Position numbers and translations under genes: made by a program. A DNA stretch of 64,000 bases from Oenanthe sinensis (taxonomy: Eukaryota > Streptophyta > Magnoliopsida > Apiales > Apiaceae). Position 1 is the first letter of the stretch. Every line of letters begins with the position of its first letter. Of the stretch, positions 1 through 10,794 are shown in pieces. The notes below the pieces were generated by a model that saw only the letters and a list, made by a program, of their open reading frames with translations, did not search any database and was not told the origin of the DNA. The stretch spans positions 20,347,001-20,411,000 of the forward strand of contig CM053806.1 in the NCBI GenBank assembly GCA_028671895.1. Reading direction: 5' to 3'.

Positions 1-10
1 TCTATGACAT

Positions 11-98
11 TTATTCTTTTCTCCAATGCCACAATTTGTCCATGGCTGTAGACTCAGTGTCAAGCCTTTGCTTGATTCTTGACATCATGGTGAGACTG
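11..98 (-). pseudogene. 3' end of the Sire-A extra ORF, cut off by the Angela-like insertion
   Basis: When the Angela-like element and one TSD copy are removed mentally, the reading frame coming down from 7590 continues without a break through this stretch and ends at a TAA on the minus strand at 11-13. This gives about 28 more codons, including two consecutive Met codons and a TAMDKLWHW-like stretch. Continuity across the empty site is good evidence that the two pieces were one gene. Positions 1-10 hold nothing recognisable. Confidence 0.7.
94..98. repeat. Target site duplication (gactg), left copy
   Basis: The five bases gactg lie immediately left of the LTR terminus TGAAGG and recur exactly right of the other LTR terminus CTTTCA at 7585-7589. 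A 5-bp duplication is normal for copia integrase. Confidence 0.95.
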
Positions 99-1806
99 TG
101 AAGGAATTTATGCACCAGCGGAAGCATTGAATAACATTTATTTGCATATATTCCTATGTATACATACATATAGATACAAAACTATTTTATAAATTGAAGA
201 ATACCTCGATTGCTTTCCGGCAACAGCTAGAGAAGATCTTGTTCTTCAATCCTTGCAATCACCCCTCAAGTGTGGAGTGCTCTAAAGATATCCACCAAGA
301 ATCAAACTAAAAGATGAAGGAAGAGGCTAGAGAGTAAATTAGGGTTGCCTCCCTTTTAAAATATTTCTCACAAAATAGGGTTTTTTGTATTAGGGTTTAT
401 AATCCTATATTTATAGGCAAATATCTCAGCTGAGATATTTTCTATAAATATCTTATTATTAATTCTCTTTTTAATTAATTAATCTTATTAATTAATTAGT
501 TAATGATTAAAACTATTTTAATCATTAATTCCTTTTTCTAAACTCTTTTAGAAAATTATTCTCTCTTCATATTTAATTACTTTAATTAAATATATAATTA
601 ATAATATTTAGATCTTATCTTAAATAATTTATAATCAATTAAATCTCATTTAATTAATTTATAAAATTTGCTTAGTAATTATTTATTTCATAAATAAATA
701 ATGACAAGCTATTATTAATTATTCCTTCATCTATAATTTAATCTCTTTTATGGTGTGACTCTTTAGGTTCAATATTAAGCCGGTAGTAGAAATAAATAAT
801 AATAAACATTTTATTTATTATTTATATGAATTCTATTAATTCATTAAATATAATTAATCTGATTAATTATATTTATTCTACATCGTGAGTGATGTTTTTC
901 AACATATCACGACTATCCAGATAATACGAAATCATTGCTTAGAATACTTAGAACCTGCCAGTAATTAGTTACCGTACAATTAATTCTTTCTACCCTTCAA
1001 TATCCCGATTAAATACAAGGCATGGAACTCGTGTCAAGCCTATCTAATTTAATCATATGATTTCTTATTCATAATGCAAAGTTCCTTTTAATGCAAATTA
1101 GAAACTCTTTCTAATTTCATTCACTCTGGCCAGAGATTCCTGAACTTGCATATCTAAGAATAACATAGGATATTCACTTCCTTTACTGGAAGGGGCAGAT
1201 CCTTTATTGATCCGTTAACTATCTCCATACATAAATCACTATGCCCAGAATGGACCTAATGAATGTCCTATAGACTAAGGATTAAACCAAAGTATAAATC
1301 ATTATGTACGAGATTACTCTAACGATCTCAAGTCTAAGGATACTTGTACAACTATTTACTTAATAAACAACTATCGACACGTGAGTAAACTCCATTAGTT
1401 GTTCTACTTATCGAGTCATGTTCAGTGAACTTATTCCTTAATAAGCACCTACATACTAGATATAGTGTCACCACACAAATGTCTATGAGAACAGACATCC
1501 TTCTAAGAGAGCTAGCATAATTTGTACTGATCTTTATGGATTTACCAATTTCCAATTAGTTATCCTATGATCAGGAAATGTTTAAGTCTAAAGTTATTAT
1601 CTTCTAGATCTCATTATTACAATCTCATTATAATTCTAGAAGCTTTGCTCTAAACTATGGAACATCTTATTTAATATACTTCAAATAGATTAAGCCTGTA
1701 ACATAACAAATAAATACTTTATTATTATCAAATGAAATTAAATAAGAGTAGCAGAAAGTTTTTCCTAACTCATCATACATGATTGGTTTTAGGTCAAACA
1801 CTTTCA
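99..1806 (-). repeat. 3' LTR of the Angela-like element
   Basis: It starts TGAAGG and ends CTTTCA on the plus strand, is repeated at 5873-7584, and is bordered inside by the PPT. It is rich in A and T. A palindromic CCTATATTTATAGG at 404-417 is the likely TATA region. Small ORFs inside it are incidental. Confidence 0.95.
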
Positions 1807-1818
1807 ATCTCCCACTTG
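1807..1818 (-). other. Polypurine tract of the Angela-like element
   Basis: On the minus strand the sequence directly before the LTR is CAAGTGGGAGAT, the usual copia plus-strand primer form. It sets the element's orientation as minus. Confidence 0.9.
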
Positions 1819-1844
1819 GCCTAAAGCCAATCACTCTGGTATTT

Positions 1845-4049
1845 TCAATCTTGTTCTTCATGAACTTCATCAAGTTCAATATTGCTCCCACTATTCCCTT
1901 CAAGGATAAACTGTTTTTCCAGGAAGGTAGCATGATGTCGGGAGACAAACACCCTTTGTTCGGTGTAAAAGTAATACCCTAAAGTCTCTTTAGGATATCC
2001 TACAAACCTACATTTCACGGATCGAGATTCTAGCTTATCGGGGTCAACTTTCTTGACATAAGTCGGACATCCCCAAATCTTAACGTGCTTAAGACTCGAT
2101 TTCCTTTCTTTCCATATCTCATACGGAGTTTGAGGAACAGATTTGGAAGGCACCTTGTTCAATATATATGCTGATGTTTCCAATGCATAACCCCAAAGTG
2201 ATACTGAAAGACCTGTACAGCTCATCATGGATCGAACCATGTCCAACAAAGTTCGATTTCTCCTTTCGGATACTCCATTCAACTGAGGAGTGGCCGGAGG
2301 AGTCCATTGAGAGACTATACCATTTTCTTTGAGATAATCTAGAAACTCGCCACTTAAGTATTCACCTCCTCGATCTGATCGAAGGGTTTTAATACTATAC
2401 TTGGTTTGTTTCTCTACTTCATACTTATATTCTTTGAACTTTTCAAAGGCTTCGGATTTGTATTTCATCAAATACACATATCCAAATCTAGATCGATCAT
2501 CTATAAAAGTAATGAAGTATGAAAATCCACCCATGGCTTGCGTAGACATCGGCCCACACACATCTGTATGTACCAATCCAAGCAACTCCGTAGCTCTTTC
2601 TCCATGTCCACTAAATGGAGATTTGGTCATTTTGTCTAACAGACAAGACTCGCATGTAGGATATGATTCAAAATCAAAAGGTTCTAGTAACCCTTCTTTA
2701 TGCAATGTCTTAAGTCTATTTTCACCAATATGACCAAGTCTGCAGTGCCACAAGTAGGTGGGATTTTCATCATCTCTTTTTCTTTTATTACTATGTTCAA
2801 TTGTAAGTAAACTATGTTCTACGTCACATACATACAAACCATTATTTAAAATACCAACACCATAAAGAACATTATTTCTAAAAATTGAACATTTATTATT
2901 CTCAATAACAAACGAAAAACCATCCAAGTCTAACATGGGAATAGAAATAATATTCCTCACAATTGAGGGAACAAAATAACAATTATCGAAAATAATAGTC
3001 TTGCCCGTAGGCATAAGTAAATCAAACGATCCTACAACTACAGTAGCAACTCTTGCTCCATTGCCCATACGTAAGATCACCTCCTCTTCTTCAAGAGTCT
3101 TACTTCTCCTTAGTCCCTGCAACGAATTGCAAATGTGAGAACCACAGGCGGTATCTAATACCCAAGTAGAAGTTTGATTAAGTGACATATTTAGTTCGAT
3201 CATGAACATACCTGAAGCAGAAGCGGTAGTCTCACCACCCTTCTTCTTCTTCAATTCTGCAAGGTAAGCCTTATAGTTTCTCTTCCAATGCCCCACTTTG
3301 TTGCAGTGAAAGCAAACAGCTTTGCTTTTGGGATCTTCAACTTTTGGCGGAATTGGCATTTTCTCACCTACCTTCTTCTTCTTCTTAGGAGGGCTCCTCT
3401 TCCTCTTCTTAGGGTTAGAGCCTTCACCAATTAGAAGAACATAACTCTTCTTTGTGGGAAAATTCGACTCAGCAGTTTTCAGCATGTTATGGAGTTCAGG
3501 CAAGCTGACATCCAACTTGTTCATGTGAAAGTTCACAACGAACTGCGAGAATGAATCTGGAAGTGATTGCAAGACCAGATCTTGACTCAGCTCCCCATCC
3601 ATGACAAATCCAAGTTGTCCAAAATGCTCAATCAAATTGATCATCTTGAGCACATGAACATTCACAGATGATCCCTCAGTCATCCTACAACGGAACAGCT
3701 CCTTCGATATCTCATATCGAGCTGTCCTTCCTGCCACATCATACAAATCTTGTAGATGCATAAGGATAGAGTGAGCATCCATATGCTCGTGTTGCTTTTG
3801 GAGCTCATCATTCATGGATCCTAGCATAACACACTGTGCATCTGTTGCATCATCTATCCAATTACGATACACAATATGTTCATCATTATGTGCATCCTGA
3901 GCAGGTTCAGCAGGTTTATGTGAGTCTAGTACATATTCCTTCTTCTCAATCCTGAGAACAATTCTCAAGTTTCGAAGCCAATCAGAATAGTTGGGACCAG
4001 TTAATTTATGTGCATCGAGTATGCAACGGAGTGATAGTGCAGAAGACAT
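1845..4049 (-). CDS. Gag-protease-integrase polyprotein of the Angela-like element, RT absent
   Basis: A 734-codon open frame starting at MSSALSLRC; an in-frame ATG at 4082 would add 11 residues, but the 4049 start fits the usual gag beginning. Residues about 1-200 form a copia gag domain (LTGPNYSDWLRNLR near 16-29). A basic KKRKR...KKKKK stretch lies at 214-226. A CCHC knuckle at 246-259 has its last Cys replaced by Tyr. The protease core is WVLDTACGSH at 296-305, with Ala where Gly is usual. An HHCC finger (WHCRLGH...CESC) follows at 434-469. The integrase shows D496 (HTDVCGP), D559 (LRSDRGGEY) and E595 (SERRNRT). The frame then ends, with no RT or RNase H. The uninterrupted frame suggests recent descent from a translated copy, although the knuckle and protease changes may weaken it. 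Confidence 0.9.
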   Translation of the reverse strand: MSSALSLRCILDAHKLTGPNYSDWLRNLRIVLRIEKKEYVLDSHKPAEPAQDAHNDEHIVYRNWIDDATDAQCVMLGSMNDELQKQHEHMDAHSILMHLQDLYDVAGRTARYEISKELFRCRMTEGSSVNVHVLKMINLIEHFGQLGFVMDGELSQDLVLQSLPDSFSQFVVNFHMNKLDVSLPELHNMLKTAESNFPTKKSYVLLIGEGSNPKKRKRSPPKKKKKVGEKMPIPPKVEDPKSKAVCFHCNKVGHWKRNYKAYLAELKKKKGGETTASASGMFMIELNMSLNQTSTWVLDTACGSHICNSLQGLRRSKTLEEEEVILRMGNGARVATVVVGSFDLLMPTGKTIIFDNCYFVPSIVRNIISIPMLDLDGFSFVIENNKCSIFRNNVLYGVGILNNGLYVCDVEHSLLTIEHSNKRKRDDENPTYLWHCRLGHIGENRLKTLHKEGLLEPFDFESYPTCESCLLDKMTKSPFSGHGERATELLGLVHTDVCGPMSTQAMGGFSYFITFIDDRSRFGYVYLMKYKSEAFEKFKEYKYEVEKQTKYSIKTLRSDRGGEYLSGEFLDYLKENGIVSQWTPPATPQLNGVSERRNRTLLDMVRSMMSCTGLSVSLWGYALETSAYILNKVPSKSVPQTPYEIWKERKSSLKHVKIWGCPTYVKKVDPDKLESRSVKCRFVGYPKETLGYYFYTEQRVFVSRHHATFLEKQFILEGNSGSNIELDEVHEEQD

Positions 4050-4251
4050 TATGTATACAGTAAATCTGTAAATAATAAACACATAACAATATTTAGCAAA
4101 TACTCTATTTCATTATCTAAAACACCATATGAATCGGGTCTTTATTCATAAGTGCCTCCCACTATTCTATCTAATTTATATATCCCTTATTGAAATTAAG
4201 CATTCATAACGATAGTGGGATATGGATCCTACATTCCATCACACAACCTCA

Positions 4252-4550
4252 GCTGTAGCACGAAATGCCATGTAACGTTCAATAGGCAGACAACTCTTGT
4301 CAGCTACATCTCATGTTATTCCCTAATCTTACTTTAGCCTCTTGAATACTTGAGTCACGGCTGTGGCATGACAAACTCAATATTCTAAGTCAAGTCAATC
4401 CCAACATCTCGTATAATTAAACTAGTTTCAAATAGCTCACGGCTGTAGCACGTAACGACCATAAGATTCCAATTCATCATACACATATCAAGTTATAGAC
4501 AAGTATCTCTTATTTCGAAAACAACGCCCTCGGCTGTAGCACGAAACGAC
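4252..4550 (-). repeat. Four spaced copies of a GGCTGTAGCACG-type word in the leader
   Basis: Copies begin near 4252, 4359, 4441 and 4532 (plus-strand coordinates), spaced 107, 82 and 91 bases apart. Two read GGCTGTAGCACG followed by AAACGAC or TAACGAC, and the others are near matches (GCTGTAGCACGAAATG and GGCTGTGGCATG). The sequence between them is unrelated, so the word itself seems to be what is kept. Confidence 0.7.
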
Positions 4551-5260
4551 AGAGTTTCTAAAACAAGAAATACTTTCTATTATGTTGGAAGGCTATGACC
4601 AACACAAGCCCTTTGTGTTTTATGGCCAATTACTACTTGATATTCTTTATATTTTAGGGGATTATATTATGTTACAATCATAATCATATTATAAAGAGAT
4701 TCGTTTAGATTTGATTAAATATTTCAAAATAACTATTGATACTTGGAGTCATCCCAGGCCAGGGGTGGAGCATTGTCAAGAGGCGTCTCTTAATAACCCC
4801 ATTTCTTACAGATAAAACATCTGTTATTTGACATAATCATCCTTTCACTTAAGTTGAAAATTCATATTCAATCACGTGTTTCATAAACACAAAAATCTCA
4901 TGATTGTATTCATAATATGTAAATAAAGGTCACGAAACAATTTCACTATTCTAGATTGTCTAACATACGCCTTATGTTAATTAAGTTCACCTAAATCTAA
5001 CATCTTATGATAATTCAAGCATATATCACATATATATAATCACAAATAAACATAATGTAGGCATGTTAAATCATATATTACAACATATAAGCATTATACA
5101 TCTCCTTGTATCACATGGTGTATTTAAAAGCAACTTAAAACAGTTAAAACTTGCTTTAAAACACTTTTGGAAGCTCTAAATAGTCTGAAACAATTTCAGA
5201 AAAATTATTGTAATATACCATTAGAATCGTCTCGGAAAAACGAATCCAACGGTATATTAC

Positions 5261-5440
5261 ACGCCCCATTCTGAGTTCCACGCGCCCGCACGCGCCCTGA
5301 GAAGTTTCTGACGCATCCCCATGCGCGCACGGGCGTCAGGCGCGTGTAAGACACCCTGTCACGCATCTCGGATATGCGTTACAAGCCAAAAACCCTTTTT
5401 TACTTGTAACGCATGCGCAGAATGCGTTACACCCTTTTTT
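5261..5440 (-). repeat. GC-rich island with an inverted repeat in the leader
   Basis: Inside very AT-rich DNA this stretch is full of CGCG, GCGC and ACGCAT words. GTAACGCAT at 5406-5414 pairs perfectly with ATGCGTTAC at 5422-5430 around a 7-base loop, and a third ATGCGTTAC lies at 5374-5382. Confidence 0.7.
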
Positions 5441-5859
5441 TTCTTTTAGATATTATTATTTAATTACGAATTAATTAAAAACAACTTTAAAAATTCATAA
5501 TAAATAATCTATTGCTCAGAAAAATATTTTAAAAATACCTGGACGATCTACAACACTTGTAGAACACATGAAAAATATAAAATAAATTTTGAGGAACATT
5601 AATGAATTAATCATAATTAAATCATTATTATTGCTTTCAAAATTCATAATAAATATTCTACGCATCAGAAAATTATGAAAAATTAACTGGACGATCTACA
5701 ACACTTATAGAACCCAGGAAAATTATCAAAACAATTTTGATGAACATTATCATATTAATCATAATTAAAACATGATATTGCTTGTATAAATCATAATAAA
5801 TACATACATGCTCATAAAATTCCGAAACTTGACCACGAATCTATATGCATACACCCTAT

Positions 5860-5871
5860 GCTCTGATACCA
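5860..5871 (-). other. Primer binding site, initiator tRNA-Met type
   Basis: On the minus strand, one base (A) after the LTR end, the sequence is TGGTATCAGAGC, the standard match to the 3' end of plant initiator tRNA-Met. Confidence 0.95.
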
Positions 5872-5872
5872 T

Positions 5873-7584
5873 TGAAGGAATTTATGCACCAGTGGAAGCA
5901 TTGAATAACATTTATTTGCATATATTCCTATGTATACATACATATAGATACAAAACTATTTTATAAATTGAAGAATACATCGATTGCTTTTCTACAACAG
6001 CTAGAGATGATCTTGTTCTTCAATACTTGCAATCACCCCTCAAGTGTGGAGTGCTCTAAAGATATCCACCAAGAATCAAACTAAAAGATGAAGGAGAAGG
6101 CTAGAGAGGAAATTAGGGTTGCCTCCCTTTTAAAATATTTCTCACAAAAATAGGGTTTTTTGTATTAGGGTTTATAATCCTATATTTATAGGCAAATATC
6201 TCAGCTGAGATATTTTCTATAAATATCTTATTATTAATTTCCTTTTTAATTAATTAATCTTATTAATTAATTAGTTAATGATTAAAACTATTTTAATCAT
6301 TAATTCCTTTTTCTAAACTCTTTTAGAAAATTATTCTCTCTTCATATTTAATTACTTTAATTAAATATTTAATTAATAATAATATTAAAATCTTATCTTA
6401 AATAATTTATAATCAATTAAATCTCATTTAATTAATTTGTAAAATTTGCTTAGTAATTATTTATTTCATAAATAAATAATGACTAGCTATTATTAATTAT
6501 TCCTTCATCTATAATTTAATCTCTTTTATGGTGTGACTCTTTAGGTTTAATATTAAGCCGGTAGTAGAAATAAATAATAATAAACATTTTATTTATTATT
6601 TATATGAATTCTATTAATTTATTAAATATAATTAATCTGATTAATTATATTTATTCTACATCGTGAGTGATGTTTCTCAACATATCACGACTATCCAGAT
6701 AATACGAAATCATTGCTTAGAATACTTAGAACCTGTCAGTTATTATTTACCGTACAATTAATTCCTTCTACCCTTCAATATCCCGATTAAATACAAGGCA
6801 TGGAACTCGTGTCAAGCCTATCTAATTTAATCATATGATTTCTTATTCATAATGCAAAGTTCCTTTTAATGCAAATTAGAAACTCTTTCTAATTTCATTC
6901 ACTCTGGCCATAGATTCCTGAACTTGCATATCTAAGAATAACATAGGATATTCACTTCCTTTACTGGAAGGGGCAGATCCTTTATTGATCCGTTAACTAT
7001 CTCCATACATAAATCACTATGCCCAGAATGGACCTAATGAATGTCCTAGAGATTAAGGACTAAACCAAAGCATAAATCATTGTGTACGAGATTACTCTAA
7101 CGGTCTGAAGTCTAAGGATACTTGTACAACTATTTACTTAATAAACAACTATCGACACGTGAGTAAACTCCATTAGTTGTTCTACTTATCGAGTCATGTT
7201 CAGTGAACTTATTCCTTAATAAGCACCTACATACTAGATATAGTGTCACCACACAAATGTCTATGAGAACAGACATCCTCCTAAGAGAGCTAGCATAGTA
7301 TGTACTGATCTTTACGGATTTACCAATTTCTAATTAGTTATCCTATGATCAGGAACTGTTTAAGTCTAAAGCTATTATCTTCTAGATCTCATTATTACAA
7401 TCTCATTATAATTCTAGAAGCTTTGCTCTAAACTATGGAACATCTTATTTAATACACTTCAAATAGATTAAGCCCGTAACATAACAAATAAATACTTTAT
7501 TATTATCAAATGAAATTAAATAAGAGTAGCAGAAAGTTTTTCCTAACTCATCATACATGATTGGTTTTAGGTCAAACACTTTCA
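5873..7584 (-). repeat. 5' LTR of the Angela-like element
   Basis: This matches 99-1806 with scattered substitutions and small indels. Being next to the PBS it is the upstream LTR and carries the promoter that would drive transcription leftward. Confidence 0.95.
6179..6192 (-). promoter_or_regulatory. Candidate TATA region of the Angela-like 5' LTR
   Basis: CCTATAAATATAGG on the minus strand is the clearest TATA-like word in the LTR and is conserved in both copies. The transcription start cannot be fixed from sequence alone. Confidence 0.45.
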
Positions 7585-7589
7585 GACTG
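7585..7589. repeat. Target site duplication (gactg), right copy
   Basis: Exact repeat of 94-98, immediately after the LTR terminus CTTTCA. Confidence 0.95.
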
Positions 7590-10201
7590 AGCCTAGAGAC
7601 AATAGTGGAGTCAAAGTGTGTCATTGCACTGTCAATATCTTCCCTAATCTTCTTTAGTTCATACTTGGAACCTGTGACATACATCTTTTGGATATTCAAG
7701 TTGTCTCCGTAGATTTTGAGAATTCTTTTATGTACAGGATCATCTACATTAGTTTCAGCCATTGACCTTCTGTAGTGTGAAACTATGGCTCTTTCAGTGT
7801 CAGCCAAACTAGTTTCATCACTAGCCATTACAGGCTCCAACAACTCATCATCAGAATCATCTTTAAAATCTTCAGGATTCATATGAGACACATCATCAGG
7901 CTGTCTTGCCAAATTCTCCTTGCCACTCCTGAATTGCTCTTCTGTTGGCACCAACCCCAACATCTTCTCAGCCTCTTGATTTGTGGTTGTTGTCAATCCT
8001 TGGTAATGTAGATCCTCATGTTGAAATGTGTCAGCATCAATATTAAATTCAACCTCATCATTCACCTCCTTGTGGGCATCTGTAACTCTTGCAGGAACTC
8101 CATGCTCTTCATCACCTCCATCTCCCCTAACTCCAACCCCAACTCATGGGTGAGTTCAACTGCAACCTGCTCAGTTTTAGAAGTTGATACTTCATGAGAT
8201 GATGAATAAGGTTTCTCTCTATTCTTTTCTCTCTCACTCTCTTCTCTCTATTTTTGCATCAGGATCTCATCATGGATTCTCACATCTCCCTTACTATGCT
8301 TTCCTTTTGCATCACCTACTAAGGTGGAACTCTCTTTGCTCACACCCTCTCCTTTTGCCACCTCAGAAGAAATTGAGGGCCTCTCATTCACACACTCTCA
8401 TTTTGTCAAGGTATGCAAACCTTGTCTCTCACACACCTCACCCACTCCACTCAATCCTAGTAGAGTATTGGCCACTTGATTTATTTCACTGAATGATTCA
8501 GGAATTGGAATGAAAGTGTCAATCGATGGATGAGAAATATCCATCGATTGATGAATATCCGTTGATTGGAGCTCGTCGATGGATGTAATGATATTCATCG
8601 ATGGAAGTGAACTAGTCAATGGATGTTGGAAATTATCAGTTGATTGAGTAATATCCATTGACTTAGGAGAATTTTCAATATTTTCCTGATCAACCAAGGT
8701 GTTAACCTTATTTGGTGATTCAAGTGAGAGTGTTGGCTCCATCCTGAGTTGCAAAGAGGGTGAATTTGAAAAATTGAAGTTACCAATCATTAATGTTTCT
8801 GAAGAAATAGATTTTGAAGGAGATTGTGGAAATGGAATAGATAGTGAATGGGGTTGTGCCTAAGGAAAATTCTGAGACACATCAAAAGAAGAAGCTAAAG
8901 GCTCCACCAAATTTTCATTTAGCTTTGCACGTGTGTGTGATCCATGTGCATTGCTACTATCCTTCTTTCTCCTTTTGTAGGGTTGAACTATTTTGTATCC
9001 CTTACCCCCATCAATTGGTCCTGGTTGAGACCTCTTTTCAATAGATACACCTTGTTGAGAAGGTGCAACTAGGGATGTGATAATATCCTTTAACATAATA
9101 TTAATCTTTTGAGAGATTGGGCTGGTGGCTGGCTGGACAATCTCAATCTCTCCTTCCTTATTCTTCTTGCTTTCTTGATGTTGGCCAGTTCCCTTACCCT
9201 TATCAATCACCTTCACATTCCCCTCAGTTGTTTTTCTTTTCTTGGTTTTTACAACAATAGACTTTTGGAAAACTACTGAGGTGGTGTTTTTAGATTTGGG
9301 TTTAGAAGGTGTGCAACTTGGGTAGGAGGGATGGGGGCATTTCCAACTCCCTCTATTGTTACAGAAGGCAAAGAAGTAGGATTTCTACCTGTAGATAAGG
9401 AATATTATTAGTTTTGAGAAATACCTGTACAAAAAGAGGATAGATGAGGCACAACCTACTATGTAAGTTGATTCTCACCAAATCCTTGAATACCCTTTTG
9501 TTATGTGTCCAGGGTTCTATTGTCTCCATTTCACCTATGATCTCATACTCTCCAATAGAGGTATTAATAAACAACATAAAGAATCTAGCAAAATAGATGT
9601 TATTCTTCCTAGATGACTTACTTCCTAATTTAGCAGTTAATTCATTTAGGAGCAGTGTACTAAAATCAGAGTACTTACCAAATTGGATTGAATAAGCAAT
9701 TTCTTGCATACTTGTGGTAATTGCATCAAAATTACTTAATTTTCCAGAAAATACTTTAATAATAGCATCAAAGAAGTAATTCCATTCTTTCCTAAGATTT
9801 TTCCTAACAATTTCACCTAAACTGACTTCATTATTAGCATAATTAACAGTGGCTAGCATATTCCTAATTTCTTCATCAGTTGGGGGGTTTTCACAGTTAT
9901 TAGCAGGAATATCTAGACATGCTGAAATAGTAGCACTAGAGATGGTGTAAGATTTACCTTTGCAGGTATACGAGATTACCTTACCATCCTGTGATACCTC
10001 TGCAGAGTTCCACAGTTCTTCAACAAAAGAGCACACAATGATGGGTGATTCACTGAGAGTCTTGGAAACCTTGCATTCTCCCAGAAATTTCATCAATGGA
10101 TGAAAGTCAGTAGGAACATCATCTACTGTCAGACATGATATGAAATTGTTCTGCTCATAGATGAATCTCATTGATGAAGAAATCTTCTTTTGGGGTGCCA
10201 T
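7590..10201 (-). pseudogene. Extra (env-position) ORF of Sire-A, broken into several frames
   Basis: The ORF starts at 10201 (MAPQKKISSSMRFIYEQ) and is open for 280 codons to 9359. It then continues in other frames at 9216-8860, 8790-8398 and 8065-7590 and resumes at 98-11, about 900 codons in all. The first part resembles ORFs downstream of pol in Sireviruses of other asterids, with conserved blocks like LRKEW.YFFDA, VFSGKLSNFDAITTSMQ and KSSRKNNIYFARFFM. The middle is Ser/Asp/Ile-rich low complexity and the tail is acidic. I see no clear signal peptide or membrane span. This ORF class is often called env-like because of its position, but its function is unknown. A frameshift near 9390 and several more breaks, plus the Angela-like insertion, make it non-functional. 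Confidence 0.75.
8515..8670 (-). repeat. Cluster of ATCGATGGAT-type words inside the Sire-A extra ORF
   Basis: About nine near-copies of ATCGATGGAT or TCAGTTGATT, in both orientations, occur in about 155 bases. In the reading frame they appear as MDIS, SIDG or STDN-like repeats. The same words recur in the pol-extra ORF spacer and in the integrase-RT linker. Confidence 0.75.
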
Positions 10202-10794
10202 TGATTGTTCTTAACAAAGTGAGTTAGAAAGAAACTTGAAGAAAATGAGTAAAATCGCCTTAAGAGTTCTTAAGAGAGAGAGAAATAGAGATACAGAGTA
10301 TTAAAGACAGAGAATAAAATAGCAAGTAAGATTGAAACGAGAATTAGAATTGCTATTTATATTTTTGGGATTAAAATGACTTGAATAGTCAGATTAATTA
10401 AGAATATAACCGTTGAAAGATAAAAAAAAATAAGTAAATTACTCTAAATGACAATCGATGGATATATTCATCTGTTGACAAATAAATTAAAGAATCAACG
10501 GCTATAATTTGATCAATGGATGTGTAAAAATGTAGAAATTCTATTACCGTCGATGGGTAATTACATCCATTGATTCAGAAAAATTAATTCATCGATCGAT
10601 AAACAATTATCAAGGTAATTATCTGTCAATAGATAAATATCCATCGATATGTATATAATTTATCAGTTGATCAAATATATTCATCGATGGCTGCAGAATA
10701 TCCATTGATAATTAACACAGTTATCAATTGATCGCTTTGTTTCAACAAATAATTGTGACCAATGGCTACATTAAAAAAATGACTTGGCAAACAT
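10202..10794 (-). other. Non-coding spacer between pol and the extra ORF of Sire-A, with a repeated word
   Basis: No ORF is present. About ten copies of ATCGATGGAT, ATCAATTGAT and related 10-mers lie between 10440 and 10740, in both orientations and irregularly spaced (10453, 10510, 10547, 10591, 10636, 10662, 10681 and 10698 are examples). The part next to the extra ORF (about 10260-10330) contains a GAGA-rich stretch and may be its leader. Confidence 0.7.

Larger units (their letters stand above)
4050..5859 (-). other. Long untranslated leader of the Angela-like element
   Basis: About 1.8 kb between the PBS and the gag start holds no long ORF. It contains four spaced copies of a GGCTGTAGCACG word (4252-4550), a GC-rich hairpin region (about 5261-5440) and a direct duplication of about 150 bp (around 5480-5800) in which GGACGATCTACAACACTT recurs. 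Such leaders usually hold dimerisation and packaging signals. That role here is inference. Confidence 0.75.
99..7584 (-). mobile_element. Complete Ty1/copia element, tentatively Angela/BARE-like, lacking RT and RNase H
   Basis: This 7486-bp element has two long LTRs (1708 and 1712 bp), a PBS matching initiator tRNA-Met, a long leader of about 1.8 kb, one long gag-protease-integrase ORF, a PPT and a perfect TSD. The ORF stops 38 bases before the LTR, so RT and RNase H are absent. LTRs of about 1.7 kb with a long leader and this gag start are typical of the Angela/BARE group of the Tork lineage, but this placement is tentative. By eye the LTRs differ at a few percent of sites, so the insertion is moderately young. 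It interrupts the Sire-A extra ORF. Because it lacks RT yet has paired LTRs and a TSD, it was either copied in trans or lost RT after insertion. Confidence 0.9.

Noticed and set aside
1352..1555. 67-codon frame
   Set aside because: Inside the LTR, no domain, and not kept as a long frame in the other LTR copy.
5860..5871. Possible tRNA gene fragment
   Set aside because: It is a primer binding site next to an LTR, complementary to tRNA-Met; no tRNA body is present.
7445..8065. A 206-codon frame that looks like one gene
   Set aside because: It is a chimera: the last part is LTR sequence (the same peptide occurs at 1667-1948), joined at the TSD to the Sire-A extra ORF.
8184..8492. Plus-strand ORF of 102 codons
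   Set aside because: Shadow frame over the minus-strand Sire-A extra ORF, low complexity (Ser/His/Leu).
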